A stretch of DNA of 64,000 nucleotides, taken from the NCBI GenBank assembly GCA_019454985.1, contig JACFNF010000005.1, positions 86,093 to 150,092 on the forward strand, read 5' to 3'. The DNA comes from Bacteroidales bacterium (GTDB lineage Bacteria; Bacteroidota; Bacteroidia; Bacteroidales; F082). Positions 15,405 to 24,429 of the stretch are shown here, one piece after another. Made by a program: the position numbers and the translations under genes. The notes beneath the pieces were generated by a model. It was not told the origin of the DNA and made no database searches. It worked only from the letters and a program-made list of their open reading frames with translations. How positions within the stretch are numbered: the stretch's first letter is position 1; each line of letters opens with the position of its first letter.

Positions 15405-17078
15405 ATGATGAGAAGCTTTCTCCTTAGTTTTATTCTTTTGATTGCCTTTGTGAGTGTTTATGCCCAGAACCCATATGTTACCATCTGGCAAACCGATATC
15501 GAAGGCTATGGGACTTCCGCCAACAATCAGATTGAGATTCCGGCAATTGGCGATTTTTCTTATACCTGGGAAGAAATTGCCAGTCCGAACAACAATGGCT
15601 CAGGTACTGGGAGTGGGCTTACGCTTCTGACTTTTCCTGTACCGGGAATTTATCGCCTGAGCATGACGCCTGTTGGCCCTAATCCTTTTAATCAGATAGT
15701 GTTTGCCGGAAATGGTGATGATGTCAAGCTGTTAGAGATTGTTCAATGGGGCGATGTGGCCTGGGCTTCATTTGAGGATGCTTATTGGGAAGCAGAAAAC
15801 CTGAGTATCACCGCTACCGACCTACCCAACCTGAGCAATGTGTACTCAATGAGCAATGCTTTCAGGGAAAGTGGGATTGACGAAATTCCAAACCTGAACA
15901 ACTGGGATATGAGCAGTGTGACGGATATGAGTAAAATGTTTTATGGCCTTCAAAATTTCAATCAGTATATCGGCGATTGGGATGTGAGCAATGTGGGCGA
16001 TATGAGCAAAATGTTTTTCCACGCCTCGAGCTTCAACCAGCCCATTGGTAGTTGGAATACGGCTAATGTTCAGTCGTTCAGCAGTATGTTCGAAGGAGCA
16101 ACAGCCTTCAATCAGCCCATTGGCAACTGGAACACCTCGAATGTCTGGGATATTTCATATATGTTCGCCATGGCTTCCAGCTTCAACCAACCTATTGGCG
16201 ATTGGGATGTGAGCAATGTGAGCAATATGAACGGTGTGTTTTATATGGCTTCTGCATTTAACAAACCTTTGGAAAACTGGAACGTTTCCAATGTCACCCT
16301 TATGGCTTTTATGTTTGTTGGTTCGGCTTTCAACCAGCCCATTGGCAACTGGGATGTGAGCAATGTAATAGATATGTATGCCATGTTTTCCAACAACACT
16401 AAGTTTAATCAGCCTATCGGCAATTGGGTGACCAAGAATGTGGAAGATATGGCCATGATGTTCCAATCGGCCAGCGCTTTCAATCAACCCATCGAAAACT
16501 GGAATGTGAGTAAGGTGAATTTTATGTATGATATGTTCAAGAATGCCACCAAATTTGACCAACCTTTGGGCAACTGGAATCTGAAAATGCTCAGCAATTT
16601 TCAGTATGCTGACAATGCACTTAGTTTTAAAAACACGGCAATGAGCTGTATAAACTACAGCCTGAGTCTTCACGGATGGGCACAGAACAATCTTACAGCT
16701 TCCAACATTAAACTTGCCGCCAACAGCCGAAAATATAGCCCCGATGTGGTGAACGACCGCAACAGCTTGGTGAATGCGAAGTTTTGGGTCATTACTGGCG
16801 ATGAACTGGGCGACTGCACTTTGGTTTCGCTGCCCGAAACCGAATCTTCTTCCTTCACGGTATCGCCCAACCCGGCCAAGGACGAAGTTTTTGTGTCGGG
16901 TCTCAAAGGCGGCGAAACTTTGATTCTGATGGATCAAACCGGAAAATTTATGTGGCTCCAAACTGCTGATAGCCCGAGTGTTCGGATTGACCTGCACCAA
17001 ATTGACCATGGTATATATAACCTGATCATCCGTAGCGAAGGCCGCAACATCACCAAAAAAGTAGTGAAAGCCGGGTAA
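15405..17078 (+). CDS. DUF285/BspA-like repeat surface protein with T9SS sorting domain
   Basis: 557 residues with a signal peptide (cleavage after VYAQ). An N-terminal domain (about 20-150) leads into nine ~24-residue repeats of the form FNQPIGNWDVSNVxxMxxMF, the DUF285 family found in surface lipoproteins and BspA-like proteins. The repeats occupy roughly 15950-16580. The C-terminus is a type A T9SS tail (VSPNPAKDEVFVSG, ending KKVVKAG). Expected to sit on the cell surface and bind proteins or other cells; function is inferred from family only. A 284-residue open frame on the opposite strand is a shadow of the repeats. Confidence 0.88.
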   Translation: MMRSFLLSFILLIAFVSVYAQNPYVTIWQTDIEGYGTSANNQIEIPAIGDFSYTWEEIASPNNNGSGTGSGLTLLTFPVPGIYRLSMTPVGPNPFNQIVFAGNGDDVKLLEIVQWGDVAWASFEDAYWEAENLSITATDLPNLSNVYSMSNAFRESGIDEIPNLNNWDMSSVTDMSKMFYGLQNFNQYIGDWDVSNVGDMSKMFFHASSFNQPIGSWNTANVQSFSSMFEGATAFNQPIGNWNTSNVWDISYMFAMASSFNQPIGDWDVSNVSNMNGVFYMASAFNKPLENWNVSNVTLMAFMFVGSAFNQPIGNWDVSNVIDMYAMFSNNTKFNQPIGNWVTKNVEDMAMMFQSASAFNQPIENWNVSKVNFMYDMFKNATKFDQPLGNWNLKMLSNFQYADNALSFKNTAMSCINYSLSLHGWAQNNLTASNIKLAANSRKYSPDVVNDRNSLVNAKFWVITGDELGDCTLVSLPETESSSFTVSPNPAKDEVFVSGLKGGETLILMDQTGKFMWLQTADSPSVRIDLHQIDHGIYNLIIRSEGRNITKKVVKAG

Positions 17079-17152
17079 AGAGAATTTCGTCTGTTTCCTG
17101 TTTAGAAATCGATTTTGGTTTCAGCTATTCAGCTGAGCCCGCGAAACCACGA

Positions 17153-17198
17153 CAAATCTTTTGCAGAAAGTTTTTATTTCTGCAAAAGATTTGTTTTG
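17153..17198 (+). terminator. Long perfect hairpin terminator
   Basis: A 17-base perfect stem (17153-17169 with 17177-17193) has a 7-base loop and a T-rich 3' flank. It ends the DUF285 gene, and its right edge merges with the -33 element of the next promoter. Confidence 0.75.
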
Positions 17199-17225
17199 CT
17201 TTATGTAAGACTTCCTTTAATTTAG
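17195..17225 (+). promoter_or_regulatory. Promoter for the DHODH-like gene
   Basis: TTTG at 17195-17198 and TAATTTAG at 17218-17225 (one mismatch to TAnnTTTG) are 19 bases apart. The start codon lies 26 bases downstream. Confidence 0.45.
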
Positions 17226-17251
17226 TCCAAAATTTAAAAAACCACCTTTCC

Positions 17252-18241
17252 ATGCAAAACACGCCGGATCTATCATGTAACTATTTGGGATTCAATTTAA
17301 GGAGCCCGATCATTGCTTCAAGTTCCGGATTTACGGATAGTGTGAAAAAGCTTGTCGAGCTGGAGCGTTTTGGCGCAGGCGCTGTCGTGCTCAAATCAAT
17401 TTTTGAAGAAGAAATCGCCGGGGAGTATGACAAAGCCCTTCGCCATGAGGCTGAAAACACCGGCAGGGAGGAGTTTTTAGATTACCTTGATGTACGTATC
17501 AGAAAGGAAAATCTGGGAAAATATCTGCAACTGATCCGCGATGCAAAACAGGCATTGAGCATTCCGGTAATTGCTTCGGTGAATTGCAAAACGACGTACG
17601 AGTGGATGAGCTTTTCCGAAGAAATTCAAAAAGCTGGTGCCGATGCCATCGAGCTGAATGTGTTTGTACTCCCTTCCGCCTTAGGCCGAAGCAGTCTTGA
17701 TAATGAAAAAATCTATTTTGAAATCATCAAACAGGTCAAACGACGGGTGAACATTCCGGTAGCGATGAAAATCAGCTATTATTTCTCCAATTTGGCACAG
17801 TTTGCCCACGACTTGGCACATAGCGGTCTCAGTGGTATCGTGATGTTTAACCGTTTTTACAGCCCCGATTTCAATATCCACTCGCTTCAGGTAACTCAGG
17901 GAAATGTGTTGAGTCATCCGGGTGAGTTGTTTCTGCCCCTGCGCTGGATTTCCATGCTTTCAGGCAAATTGTCCTGCGACCTCTCGGCTTCAACTGGCGT
18001 TGAAGATGGAGCTTCCGTGATAAAACTTTTACTTGCAGGAGCTTCCACGGTTCAGGTGGCCAGCGCACTTTACCGCCATGGAGCCGGATATATGGAAACC
18101 ATGCACAACGAACTGCGCCACTGGATGAGCCAGCATGATTTTGCAACGATTGATAGTTTTAAAGGAATGCTCAGCCAAAATAAATATGAAAATCCGGAAG
18201 TATTTGAAAGATTGCAGTTTATGAGATACTTTAGCGAATAA
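17252..18241 (+). CDS. Dihydroorotate dehydrogenase-like protein
   Basis: 329 residues with the FMN-binding TIM-barrel pattern of class 1 DHODH (LGFNLRSPIIASSSG at the N-terminus; STGVEDGASVIKLLLAGAS near the phosphate site). The usual Asn-x-Ser-Cys-Pro-Asn substrate motif is missing: the equivalent stretch reads ELNVFVLPS, and the flexible loop carries no recognisable catalytic Cys. It may therefore not be the pyrimidine-pathway enzyme. Followed by a LOG protein gene and a retropepsin-like gene on the same strand, probably one transcript. Confidence 0.82.
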   Translation: MQNTPDLSCNYLGFNLRSPIIASSSGFTDSVKKLVELERFGAGAVVLKSIFEEEIAGEYDKALRHEAENTGREEFLDYLDVRIRKENLGKYLQLIRDAKQALSIPVIASVNCKTTYEWMSFSEEIQKAGADAIELNVFVLPSALGRSSLDNEKIYFEIIKQVKRRVNIPVAMKISYYFSNLAQFAHDLAHSGLSGIVMFNRFYSPDFNIHSLQVTQGNVLSHPGELFLPLRWISMLSGKLSCDLSASTGVEDGASVIKLLLAGASTVQVASALYRHGAGYMETMHNELRHWMSQHDFATIDSFKGMLSQNKYENPEVFERLQFMRYFSE

Positions 18242-18294
18242 AAATACCAGGGGAGCCAAATTGATTGCAGCAAACATTTTCAACAACGATCAGA

Positions 18295-19008
18295 ATGGAC
18301 AAAAAAGAAGAAGAAAAACAAATACGTAGAGCTTTTAAACCCAAAACGTGGAATGAGATCAAGACACACGACTCGTGGAGTGTTTTTAAAATCATGGCCG
18401 AGTTCGTTGACGGGTATGAGAAGTTAGCTCGTATTGGCCCATGTGTGGCTATTTTCGGTTCGGCACGTACCAAATCAAACCACCCCAATTATCGCCTCAC
18501 CGAGGAAATTGCCTATTTACTCACCAAAAAAGGCTTTGGAATCATCACCGGTGGCGGGCCGGGGATCATGGAGGCCGGAAACAAAGGTGCCCATTTTGCC
18601 GGCGGCAAAAGCGTAGGAGTAAATATTGCCCTGCCTTTTGAACAGCAACCCAATCCGTTCATTGACCCCGATAAATACATCCTGTTCGATTATTTCTTCG
18701 TCAGAAAAGTGATGTTCATGCGCTATTCGCAAGGCTATATCGTTTTACCGGGTGGCTTTGGTACCATGGACGAACTGTTTGAGGCCATCACGCTGGTGCA
18801 GACTCAAAAATTAGTGAAATTTCCGATTGTGCTTGTAGGCAAAAAATATTGGTCGGGTCTCATTCGCTGGATCGAAGAGCGAATGCTCGAAGAACAAAAC
18901 ATCAGTCCGGATGATATGAATATCTTCACTTTGGTGGATACTGCCGAGGAAGCAGTGAAAATCATCGAAGATTTCTACAACAAATACGCCCTGAAACCCA
19001 ATTTCTGA
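18295..19008 (+). CDS. LOG family protein (cytokinin riboside 5'-monophosphate phosphoribohydrolase-like)
   Basis: 237 residues. Carries the LOG signature GGGPGIMEAGNKGA (from residue 86) and PGGFGTMDE (152-160), which bind the nucleotide and supply the catalytic Arg/Glu. In other bacteria this family hydrolyses nucleoside monophosphates to base plus ribose 5-phosphate. The start at 18295 (MDKKEEE) is preferred over an upstream in-frame codon at 18265 because the extra ten residues are not family-like. Located 53 bases after the DHODH-like gene. Confidence 0.88.
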   Translation: MDKKEEEKQIRRAFKPKTWNEIKTHDSWSVFKIMAEFVDGYEKLARIGPCVAIFGSARTKSNHPNYRLTEEIAYLLTKKGFGIITGGGPGIMEAGNKGAHFAGGKSVGVNIALPFEQQPNPFIDPDKYILFDYFFVRKVMFMRYSQGYIVLPGGFGTMDELFEAITLVQTQKLVKFPIVLVGKKYWSGLIRWIEERMLEEQNISPDDMNIFTLVDTAEEAVKIIEDFYNKYALKPNF

Positions 19009-19009
19009 T

Positions 19010-19450
19010 ATGCGCCTGATTGCCACCGTTCCACTGATTTTAATACCCATCGAATTCGATGGCTACCATGTGATGGTTCAGGGTGCAATCAATCACAAAC
19101 CGGCTAATTTGTTGATTGACACGGGCGCTTCGCGCTCGGTTTTCGACCAGGATGGAATACGGCATTATCTGCAATCCGCCGAATTTGAGGACAACGAACG
19201 GCTTTCAACCGGACTGGGAACCAACACCATGCCAACTATGGTAACCACAATCGGGAGCATCTCTATCGGCGACTTCGAAGTACGAAATTATCAGGCCATC
19301 CTCATTGATTTGGTGCATGTCCATCAATCCTATCAGGAGCTTGATCTGCCAAAAATTGATGGGGTGATTGGAGGCGACATCCTTCTGAAACACAAAGCCG
19401 TCATCAACTACAAAAACAAAACCCTCAAACTTTACGATTATAAACGCTAA
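19010..19450 (+). CDS. Retropepsin-like aspartic protease family protein
   Basis: 146 residues, a single-domain aspartyl-protease-like fold. The active-site motif is LLIDTGASRSVF (about residues 36-47), followed by the flap-like GLGTNTMPT and a second hydrophobic-Gly motif (DGVIGGDIL). There is no signal peptide, and the short hydrophobic N-terminus is not convincing as one. The start lies one base after the LOG stop, so they are coupled. A single-copy domain would need to dimerise to form an active site. Substrate unknown. Confidence 0.82.
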   Translation: MRLIATVPLILIPIEFDGYHVMVQGAINHKPANLLIDTGASRSVFDQDGIRHYLQSAEFEDNERLSTGLGTNTMPTMVTTIGSISIGDFEVRNYQAILIDLVHVHQSYQELDLPKIDGVIGGDILLKHKAVINYKNKTLKLYDYKR

Positions 19451-19617
19451 CACGAATAATACTAAAGCTTGGGACTAATTGTTTTAGGTTTTTAAGGTGG
19501 AGGTTTGGGAAGTGAGTATTGATTTGGGTTGTTTTAAGAACATTTTGGGCTGCAAATCGCCAAAAGTAATGTTCAACCATAAAAATGAGTGGTGATTTTT
19601 TTCTCAGAAGGAATTGA

Positions 19618-21843
19618 TTATTCAATAATCAATTTACTGCTATATTGTTTTTTGCCATTTTTCAGTACAACAAAATACACCCCTTTGCCAAGCGTTGTCA
19701 AATTGAGGCTTTCGCTGGAATGTAGCTTGGTTTCGTAAACCAATTTCCCCAGCATGTTGAATACTTGGCATAAAACCGTTTCATCGCCAAAATTTTTCCA
19801 TAATCTTGTCTTTCCGCTTGTCGGATTCGGAAAAAACAGGGCTTCGCTTTGCCAGTTTTCAGTCAATCCGGGGGCAACGGGAATTTTAAGTGTGGAAAAA
19901 AGTTGTAAGCCTCCGCAGAAGTTTCCGGCCATCAGTTGAATGTCTTTTTCTCCCGGCAAACGAAAGGTAATGGCTGAACTACGCATTCCGAGGCCGGAAG
20001 GTGCATCGGGAAACCCAAAAACTGTTTCCCAATCGTTGGTTTCGCGGAAAGTACCATCAAGATTTCCTTCGATCTGATCGAACAGAAACAATTTGCCCTG
20101 TTCAGAACCGCAGATAAGACGGATATGGCCGGAAGTGTCGTGAAAAAAATGCGGGACACAAAAGCCATCATAAGAAAGATTGTAATCCGTCACATTGACC
20201 TTGCCCAGAAAGCCGGTGACCAAACTGAAAGTCAGTTTTTGCCCTTCGTGTGAGCCTTTGTACCAACTTATTTTTCCATTCTTTGCGCCAATTACTAAAT
20301 CGGTGATGCCGTCTTCATCGAGGTCGAAAAACTGTGGAGCGCTGTATTCGCCTACATCAATGTTCAGGTAGCGGGCATCGTTCAATTGATAATTCCCATT
20401 ATCATTGTACTGAAACAGTGCAAGTTGACCATTCTTACTGCCAACAATCAATTCCGGCACCCCATCGCCGTCTAAATCGGCAAAAGCCGGCACAATGGCC
20501 GTTAGCTGAAGATTTTTTAATCCGGCAAAATCACGGTCAACCAAATGCAGGGCAAATTCACCTCTCTCGTTCAATGATCCCTTGAAAAAGGCCAGCCCTG
20601 ATTCGTAATCCGAGTGCAGTGTGTTGTTGCTGTACCATGACCTGAGATAAGTTCCATGATTGCCAACGATTAAATCTGGAATTCCATCCCCATCGGCATC
20701 GGTCATCACAGGATAGGCTCCCGACCCCAGATCAATGGTCTGATCTTGCAGAAAATTCCGGGTAAACAATTCGAAATGTGGCAGTTCATTTGTTCCGGTG
20801 TTGAGGTAAAGCCAAATACTTTTTTCATTTTCTGTCACAAATGGGTTGGGGTCGAATGGCGAAACCAAAAGGTCTTTTTTGCCGTCGTTGTTCACGTCAA
20901 TCAGCGCTGTCACAGGCATTGAGAACAGATGCACCGGATGATCGTAAGAGGGGAAAAGGGTGTCTTGACTTGTGATGAAAGCCTCATTCGGCGTGCCTTC
21001 GTTAATCAGCAGGGTCAAGCCCGGATAATCCACATCGGCCAAAAGCATATCGGGAAGTCCGTTGTGGTCGAAGTCGTGCATAAGCATGGTGGCGCCGCGA
21101 TGTCGAAAGCCATCCTCAGGTTGAAAAATGGCATTTTTGAAAAGGCAGGTGTCTAAATATAAAATGTTATTTTCTTCATTTTCAGCCACTCTTCCCCAAC
21201 AGAAATCGGTTTTTTCAAAAATCAGGGAGTCGGCATGACCGTATTTTTCGACTGAACGATTCAAGTGAAGCTCAATAAAAGTCCCCAATGCCCAAAAAGT
21301 CAGAATATCGAGGTCGCCATCATTATCCACGTCAAAGATGGCCGGGAAATCGGCATTGGTTGCGATGATATTCACGTAGCCGCCACCTTGGAGCGAGGTG
21401 AGATAGGGCCATACAACCTGCTCGAAAGTGGGCGGAATAGTGGCCAAATGCTTGAAAACCTGAGTACCTGCCCAACCCGGAGAATAGGTGAAAATATCGT
21501 TCAGTCCGTCGCCATTGTAATCGGCAAATACCACCCATTCTTTCATCTGCGGGAAATGTGCTGCGTATTCCGGATGAAAAGCAAAGGAGATTTCTCCAGG
21601 AATCCCATCGTTGAGGAAAGTCAGAAGGCGATTTCCCCGTCGGTCAAAAACCACCAAATCATCGAAGCTGTCACCGTTTAGATCCATCGTGCCAAATTGA
21701 CAGGCATCGAAGCCTCCTGTCCACGGAAAGGCCATAAGCCCTGAGCTTTGTCTATGAACAGGCATTTGCGCCAGCGCCGTGAACTGGAAAGACACGAGTA
21801 ATAAAACTATCAGAAACTGTTTCACCTCTGAAAATTTATCCAA
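19618..21843 (-). CDS. FG-GAP/VCBS repeat protein with T9SS sorting domain
   Basis: 741 residues, exported (signal peptide to about residue 25, ending TALAQ). At least eight FG-GAP/VCBS calcium-binding loops are visible, such as DLNGDSFDDLV, DYNGDGLNDI, DVDNDGDLDIL, DVNNDGKKDLL, DADGDGIPDLI, DLDGDGVPELI and DLDEDGITDLV, consistent with an integrin-like beta-propeller. The C-terminus is a type A T9SS tail (FFPNPTSGK, ending SSKLIIE). Expected at the cell surface; ligand unknown. The 167-base gap 19451-19617 holds nothing recognised. Confidence 0.9.
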   Translation of the reverse strand: MDKFSEVKQFLIVLLLVSFQFTALAQMPVHRQSSGLMAFPWTGGFDACQFGTMDLNGDSFDDLVVFDRRGNRLLTFLNDGIPGEISFAFHPEYAAHFPQMKEWVVFADYNGDGLNDIFTYSPGWAGTQVFKHLATIPPTFEQVVWPYLTSLQGGGYVNIIATNADFPAIFDVDNDGDLDILTFWALGTFIELHLNRSVEKYGHADSLIFEKTDFCWGRVAENEENNILYLDTCLFKNAIFQPEDGFRHRGATMLMHDFDHNGLPDMLLADVDYPGLTLLINEGTPNEAFITSQDTLFPSYDHPVHLFSMPVTALIDVNNDGKKDLLVSPFDPNPFVTENEKSIWLYLNTGTNELPHFELFTRNFLQDQTIDLGSGAYPVMTDADGDGIPDLIVGNHGTYLRSWYSNNTLHSDYESGLAFFKGSLNERGEFALHLVDRDFAGLKNLQLTAIVPAFADLDGDGVPELIVGSKNGQLALFQYNDNGNYQLNDARYLNIDVGEYSAPQFFDLDEDGITDLVIGAKNGKISWYKGSHEGQKLTFSLVTGFLGKVNVTDYNLSYDGFCVPHFFHDTSGHIRLICGSEQGKLFLFDQIEGNLDGTFRETNDWETVFGFPDAPSGLGMRSSAITFRLPGEKDIQLMAGNFCGGLQLFSTLKIPVAPGLTENWQSEALFFPNPTSGKTRLWKNFGDETVLCQVFNMLGKLVYETKLHSSESLNLTTLGKGVYFVVLKNGKKQYSSKLIIE

Positions 21844-21889
21844 AATTAAGGAAAATGGTTCGGAAATTCGGCAGTTGAAGCCGATTGCC

Positions 21890-21897
21890 TAACTTTG
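21890..21897 (+). promoter_or_regulatory. -7 promoter box for the NtrC-like gene
   Basis: TAACTTTG lies 18 bases before the ATG at 21915. The -33 region (TTCGG at 21867) is weak. Confidence 0.45.
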
Positions 21898-21914
21898 GAG
21901 AAAATTTTCTGACT

Positions 21915-23078
21915 ATGGCAAAAATCCTGATCGTGGATGATGAATTGAGCATCCGCCGAACCCTGCGCGATATTCTTGAATATGAAAAATATAAGGTTGA
22001 CGATGCCGCTACGGGCATGGAAGCGCTGAACAAATTGAGTGAACAGGAATATGATGTGGTGTTATGCGACATCAAAATGCCCGGCATGGATGGAATTGAG
22101 TTGCTGGCCGAAATCAAACAATTGAGCGAGGTACCGGTCATCATGATTTCGGGGCACGGCACCATCGAAACGGCGGTTGAAGCCATTAAAAAGGGGGCTT
22201 ATGACTATATTTCCAAACCGCCTGATCTGAATCGCCTGCTCATCACCATCAAAAACGCCTTAGATAAATCAAAACTGCTTACCGAAACCAAGGCTCTTCG
22301 CAAAGTGGTGAGCAAACAATTCGAGATGATTGGGCAGTCGGCCCGGATGAATGAGATTCGTTCGATGATTGAAAAAGTGGCGCCTACCCAGGCCCGAGTA
22401 TTGATCACAGGCGAAAATGGCACTGGAAAAGAATTGGTTGCCAGGCAGTTGCATGAGCTTAGGAATCGCTCTTTCGCTCCTTTCATCGAAGTTAACTGTG
22501 CTGCTATACCGTCAGAACTCATCGAAAGCCAGTTGTTTGGCCATGAAAAGGGCTCGTTTACCTCGGCCATCAAACAACGTAAGGGCGATTTTGAGCTTGC
22601 ACATGGAGGCACTTTGTTTCTCGACGAAATCGGAGATATGAGTTTGTCGGCTCAGGCCAAAGTATTACGGGCTTTGCAGGAAAACAAAATCACCCGCGTA
22701 GGAGGCGAAAAGGAAATCCCGGTTGATGTACGGATTTTGGCAGCGACCAACAAAAACCTCAAAGAAGAAATTGAAAAAGGCCGCTTTCGCGAGGATTTGT
22801 ATCACCGCATCAGTGTGATCGTCATCGAAGTGCCGCCGCTTCGCGACAGAAAGGAAGATATTCCGCTTTTAGTCAGTCATTTTATGACACAGATTTGCCA
22901 AAACATGGGGAAAGCCGTTCCGGCCATCACCGATGAAGCCATGCACGAAATGCAGCAATATCGTTGGACAGGCAATATCAGGGAGTTACACAACGCCACC
23001 GAACGCCTTGTTATTCTTGGCGGAAACACCATCGAAAAAGTTGATGTTCAGCGCTATGCACGACCTTTGAACGATTAA
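21915..23078 (+). CDS. Sigma-54-type response regulator (NtrC-like AAA+ ATPase) without DNA-binding domain
   Basis: 387 residues. The receiver domain (1-120) has phospho-acceptor Asp52 (LCDIKMPGMDG). The AAA+ domain has Walker A GENGTGKE (from 166), Walker B FLDEIGD (Asp237-Glu238), and arginine fingers in the FREDLYHRI region. The sigma-54-contact loop reads GSFTSA (213-218) rather than GAFTGA. The protein stops shortly after the AAA+ lid (ending ARPLND), so there is no C-terminal Fis-type HTH. No histidine kinase gene is adjacent. It may activate sigma-54 promoters from solution. Confidence 0.9.
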   Translation: MAKILIVDDELSIRRTLRDILEYEKYKVDDAATGMEALNKLSEQEYDVVLCDIKMPGMDGIELLAEIKQLSEVPVIMISGHGTIETAVEAIKKGAYDYISKPPDLNRLLITIKNALDKSKLLTETKALRKVVSKQFEMIGQSARMNEIRSMIEKVAPTQARVLITGENGTGKELVARQLHELRNRSFAPFIEVNCAAIPSELIESQLFGHEKGSFTSAIKQRKGDFELAHGGTLFLDEIGDMSLSAQAKVLRALQENKITRVGGEKEIPVDVRILAATNKNLKEEIEKGRFREDLYHRISVIVIEVPPLRDRKEDIPLLVSHFMTQICQNMGKAVPAITDEAMHEMQQYRWTGNIRELHNATERLVILGGNTIEKVDVQRYARPLND

Positions 23079-23130
23079 GGCAAAAAATCAACATCAGTCA
23101 AACTTTTTCTTTGACCGAAGGCGCGGCATA

Positions 23131-23155
23131 TTGGCTCGAAAATAACGTATCTTTG
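23131..23155 (+). promoter_or_regulatory. Promoter for tmRNA
   Basis: TATCTTTG at 23148-23155 matches the -7 consensus; TTGG at 23131 is a possible -33 element at short spacing. The RNA starts 43 bases later. Confidence 0.45.
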
Positions 23156-23198
23156 CAGCAGTTTTGGCACGTAATGTGTTGAATCTATGTTCAAAAAC

Positions 23199-23593
23199 GG
23201 GGCTGACCGGTTTTGACAGCAAGCAGAATGTTCATGTAAGCATGCCGAGCCTTGCGATGACGCTCGTTAATCCTGATCGCGAACAATAATTGGCGAAACT
23301 ACTTACGCTCTCGCTGCCTAATCGAAGTTCAGTAGATTAAGCTTCATCCCTTCACAAGGTGGGGGGACGAGACATCCCGCAGGTGGAAATGCCCGATACC
23401 GGCCTGAGAACGGGGTGCTAATCAAATTTGGGATCGCTCTGGCGGCGCTTCGACGACAGGGTTAAAAACAGAAGATAAGACAGGGCTCAGGATGGCTGTT
23501 TCCTTACCCTGTACGAAAAACAACAACAGCATAAGCATGTAGAAAGCCTGAGGGTTCCTTGTTTGGACGAGGGTTCGACTCCCTCCAGCTCCA
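23199..23593 (+). ncRNA. ssrA: Transfer-messenger RNA (tmRNA)
   Basis: Rescues stalled ribosomes by acting as tRNA-Ala and then as a short mRNA for a degradation tag. The 5' end GGGGCTG pairs with CAGCTCC (23586-23592), closing the tRNA-like domain; the T-arm GGTTCGACTCCC is near the 3' end. The tag frame runs 23292-23321 and reads GETTYALAA followed by TAA, one residue away from the Bacteroides tags I know. Length is about 395 bases and the CCA is not encoded. Confidence 0.96.
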
Positions 23594-23653
23594 CAAAGCA
23601 TTGTTTGTCAGGGTTTTTATGTTAAGCCCTGATATACTTTTTTAATTTTATTT

Positions 23654-24421
23654 ATGGCGCGCCGGAAAATACTTCTTCTGCTGATTGCTTTCTTATTTTT
23701 AACGGCTCATATTGCAACGGCCCAACGTTCGATGAGTGATACAGTGGTGAGTTCGGTGCTTTTTTCGGCAAATTATGCGCTTCAGTTTCCCAAAGCCGAC
23801 CTCGCCTTGCAATATGGGATGAACTCAGCCGTTGGCGCCTCTGTTGGATATAAAACCGATAAAAACTGGATTTGGAGCGCCAATGGAAATTTCATTTTTG
23901 GGGATCGCGTGAACGGGCGAACCGAATTGCTGGCGCAAATAAGTACGGCAGAAGGCGAGATTATTGACGGAAACGGAACTTTTACAAGCTTGTCGCTTTT
24001 CGAGCGGGGCTTTCATCTTCAGGCGAAAGCCTCAAAACTGTTTTCCTTCTCGTTTCCAAATCCCAATTCTGGCATTTATGTCGGTGCCGGAATAGGATAT
24101 CTGGCACATCATATTCGCATCGAAACACAGTTTGGCACTGCTCCTCAGATTATGGGCGACTATGCTAAAGGCTACGATCGCCTGCGCGGCGGCTTCGCGC
24201 ACAGCCTCGAGGCCGGTTACCTCATCATGAGCAATTCCAGAGTACTCAACTTCAGCTTAGGCTTCGAGTTTATTCAGGCCTTTACACAAAGCCTGCGCGA
24301 ATATCAGTTTGACCTCATGGGACCCGATTCAAAGAAATATACCGACCATTATTACGGTATCAAAGTCTGCTGGATTATTCCGGCTTACAAAAGGGCACCC
24401 CAGAAGTATTATTATTATTGA
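23654..24421 (+). CDS. Outer-membrane beta-barrel-like protein
   Basis: 255 residues with a signal peptide (cleavage near IATAQ). The rest is alternating hydrophobic/polar strands with aromatic ends (VGASVGYKTDK, SLEAGYLIMS, LNFSLGFEFI), as in small outer-membrane barrels. I do not recognise a named family. It ends eight bases before the KDO transferase start, and both may be one transcript with an envelope role. Confidence 0.7.
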   Translation: MARRKILLLLIAFLFLTAHIATAQRSMSDTVVSSVLFSANYALQFPKADLALQYGMNSAVGASVGYKTDKNWIWSANGNFIFGDRVNGRTELLAQISTAEGEIIDGNGTFTSLSLFERGFHLQAKASKLFSFSFPNPNSGIYVGAGIGYLAHHIRIETQFGTAPQIMGDYAKGYDRLRGGFAHSLEAGYLIMSNSRVLNFSLGFEFIQAFTQSLREYQFDLMGPDSKKYTDHYYGIKVCWIIPAYKRAPQKYYYY

Positions 24422-24429
24422 AACCGTTC

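Noticed and set aside
15950..16580. Regular nucleotide repeats resembling a CRISPR or tandem repeat array
   Set aside because: The 72-75 base period keeps the reading frame and encodes DUF285 repeats; there are no short identical repeats with unique spacers. No CRISPR array was seen elsewhere.
16155..17009. A 284-codon minus-strand frame opposite the DUF285 gene
   Set aside because: Its His/Val/Ile repeats are the reverse reading of the FNQPIGNW repeats, and it has no promoter.
19564..19572. TACTTTTG promoter-like box on the minus strand
   Set aside because: It points away from any minus-strand gene start and would only produce antisense to the retropepsin-like gene; probably chance.
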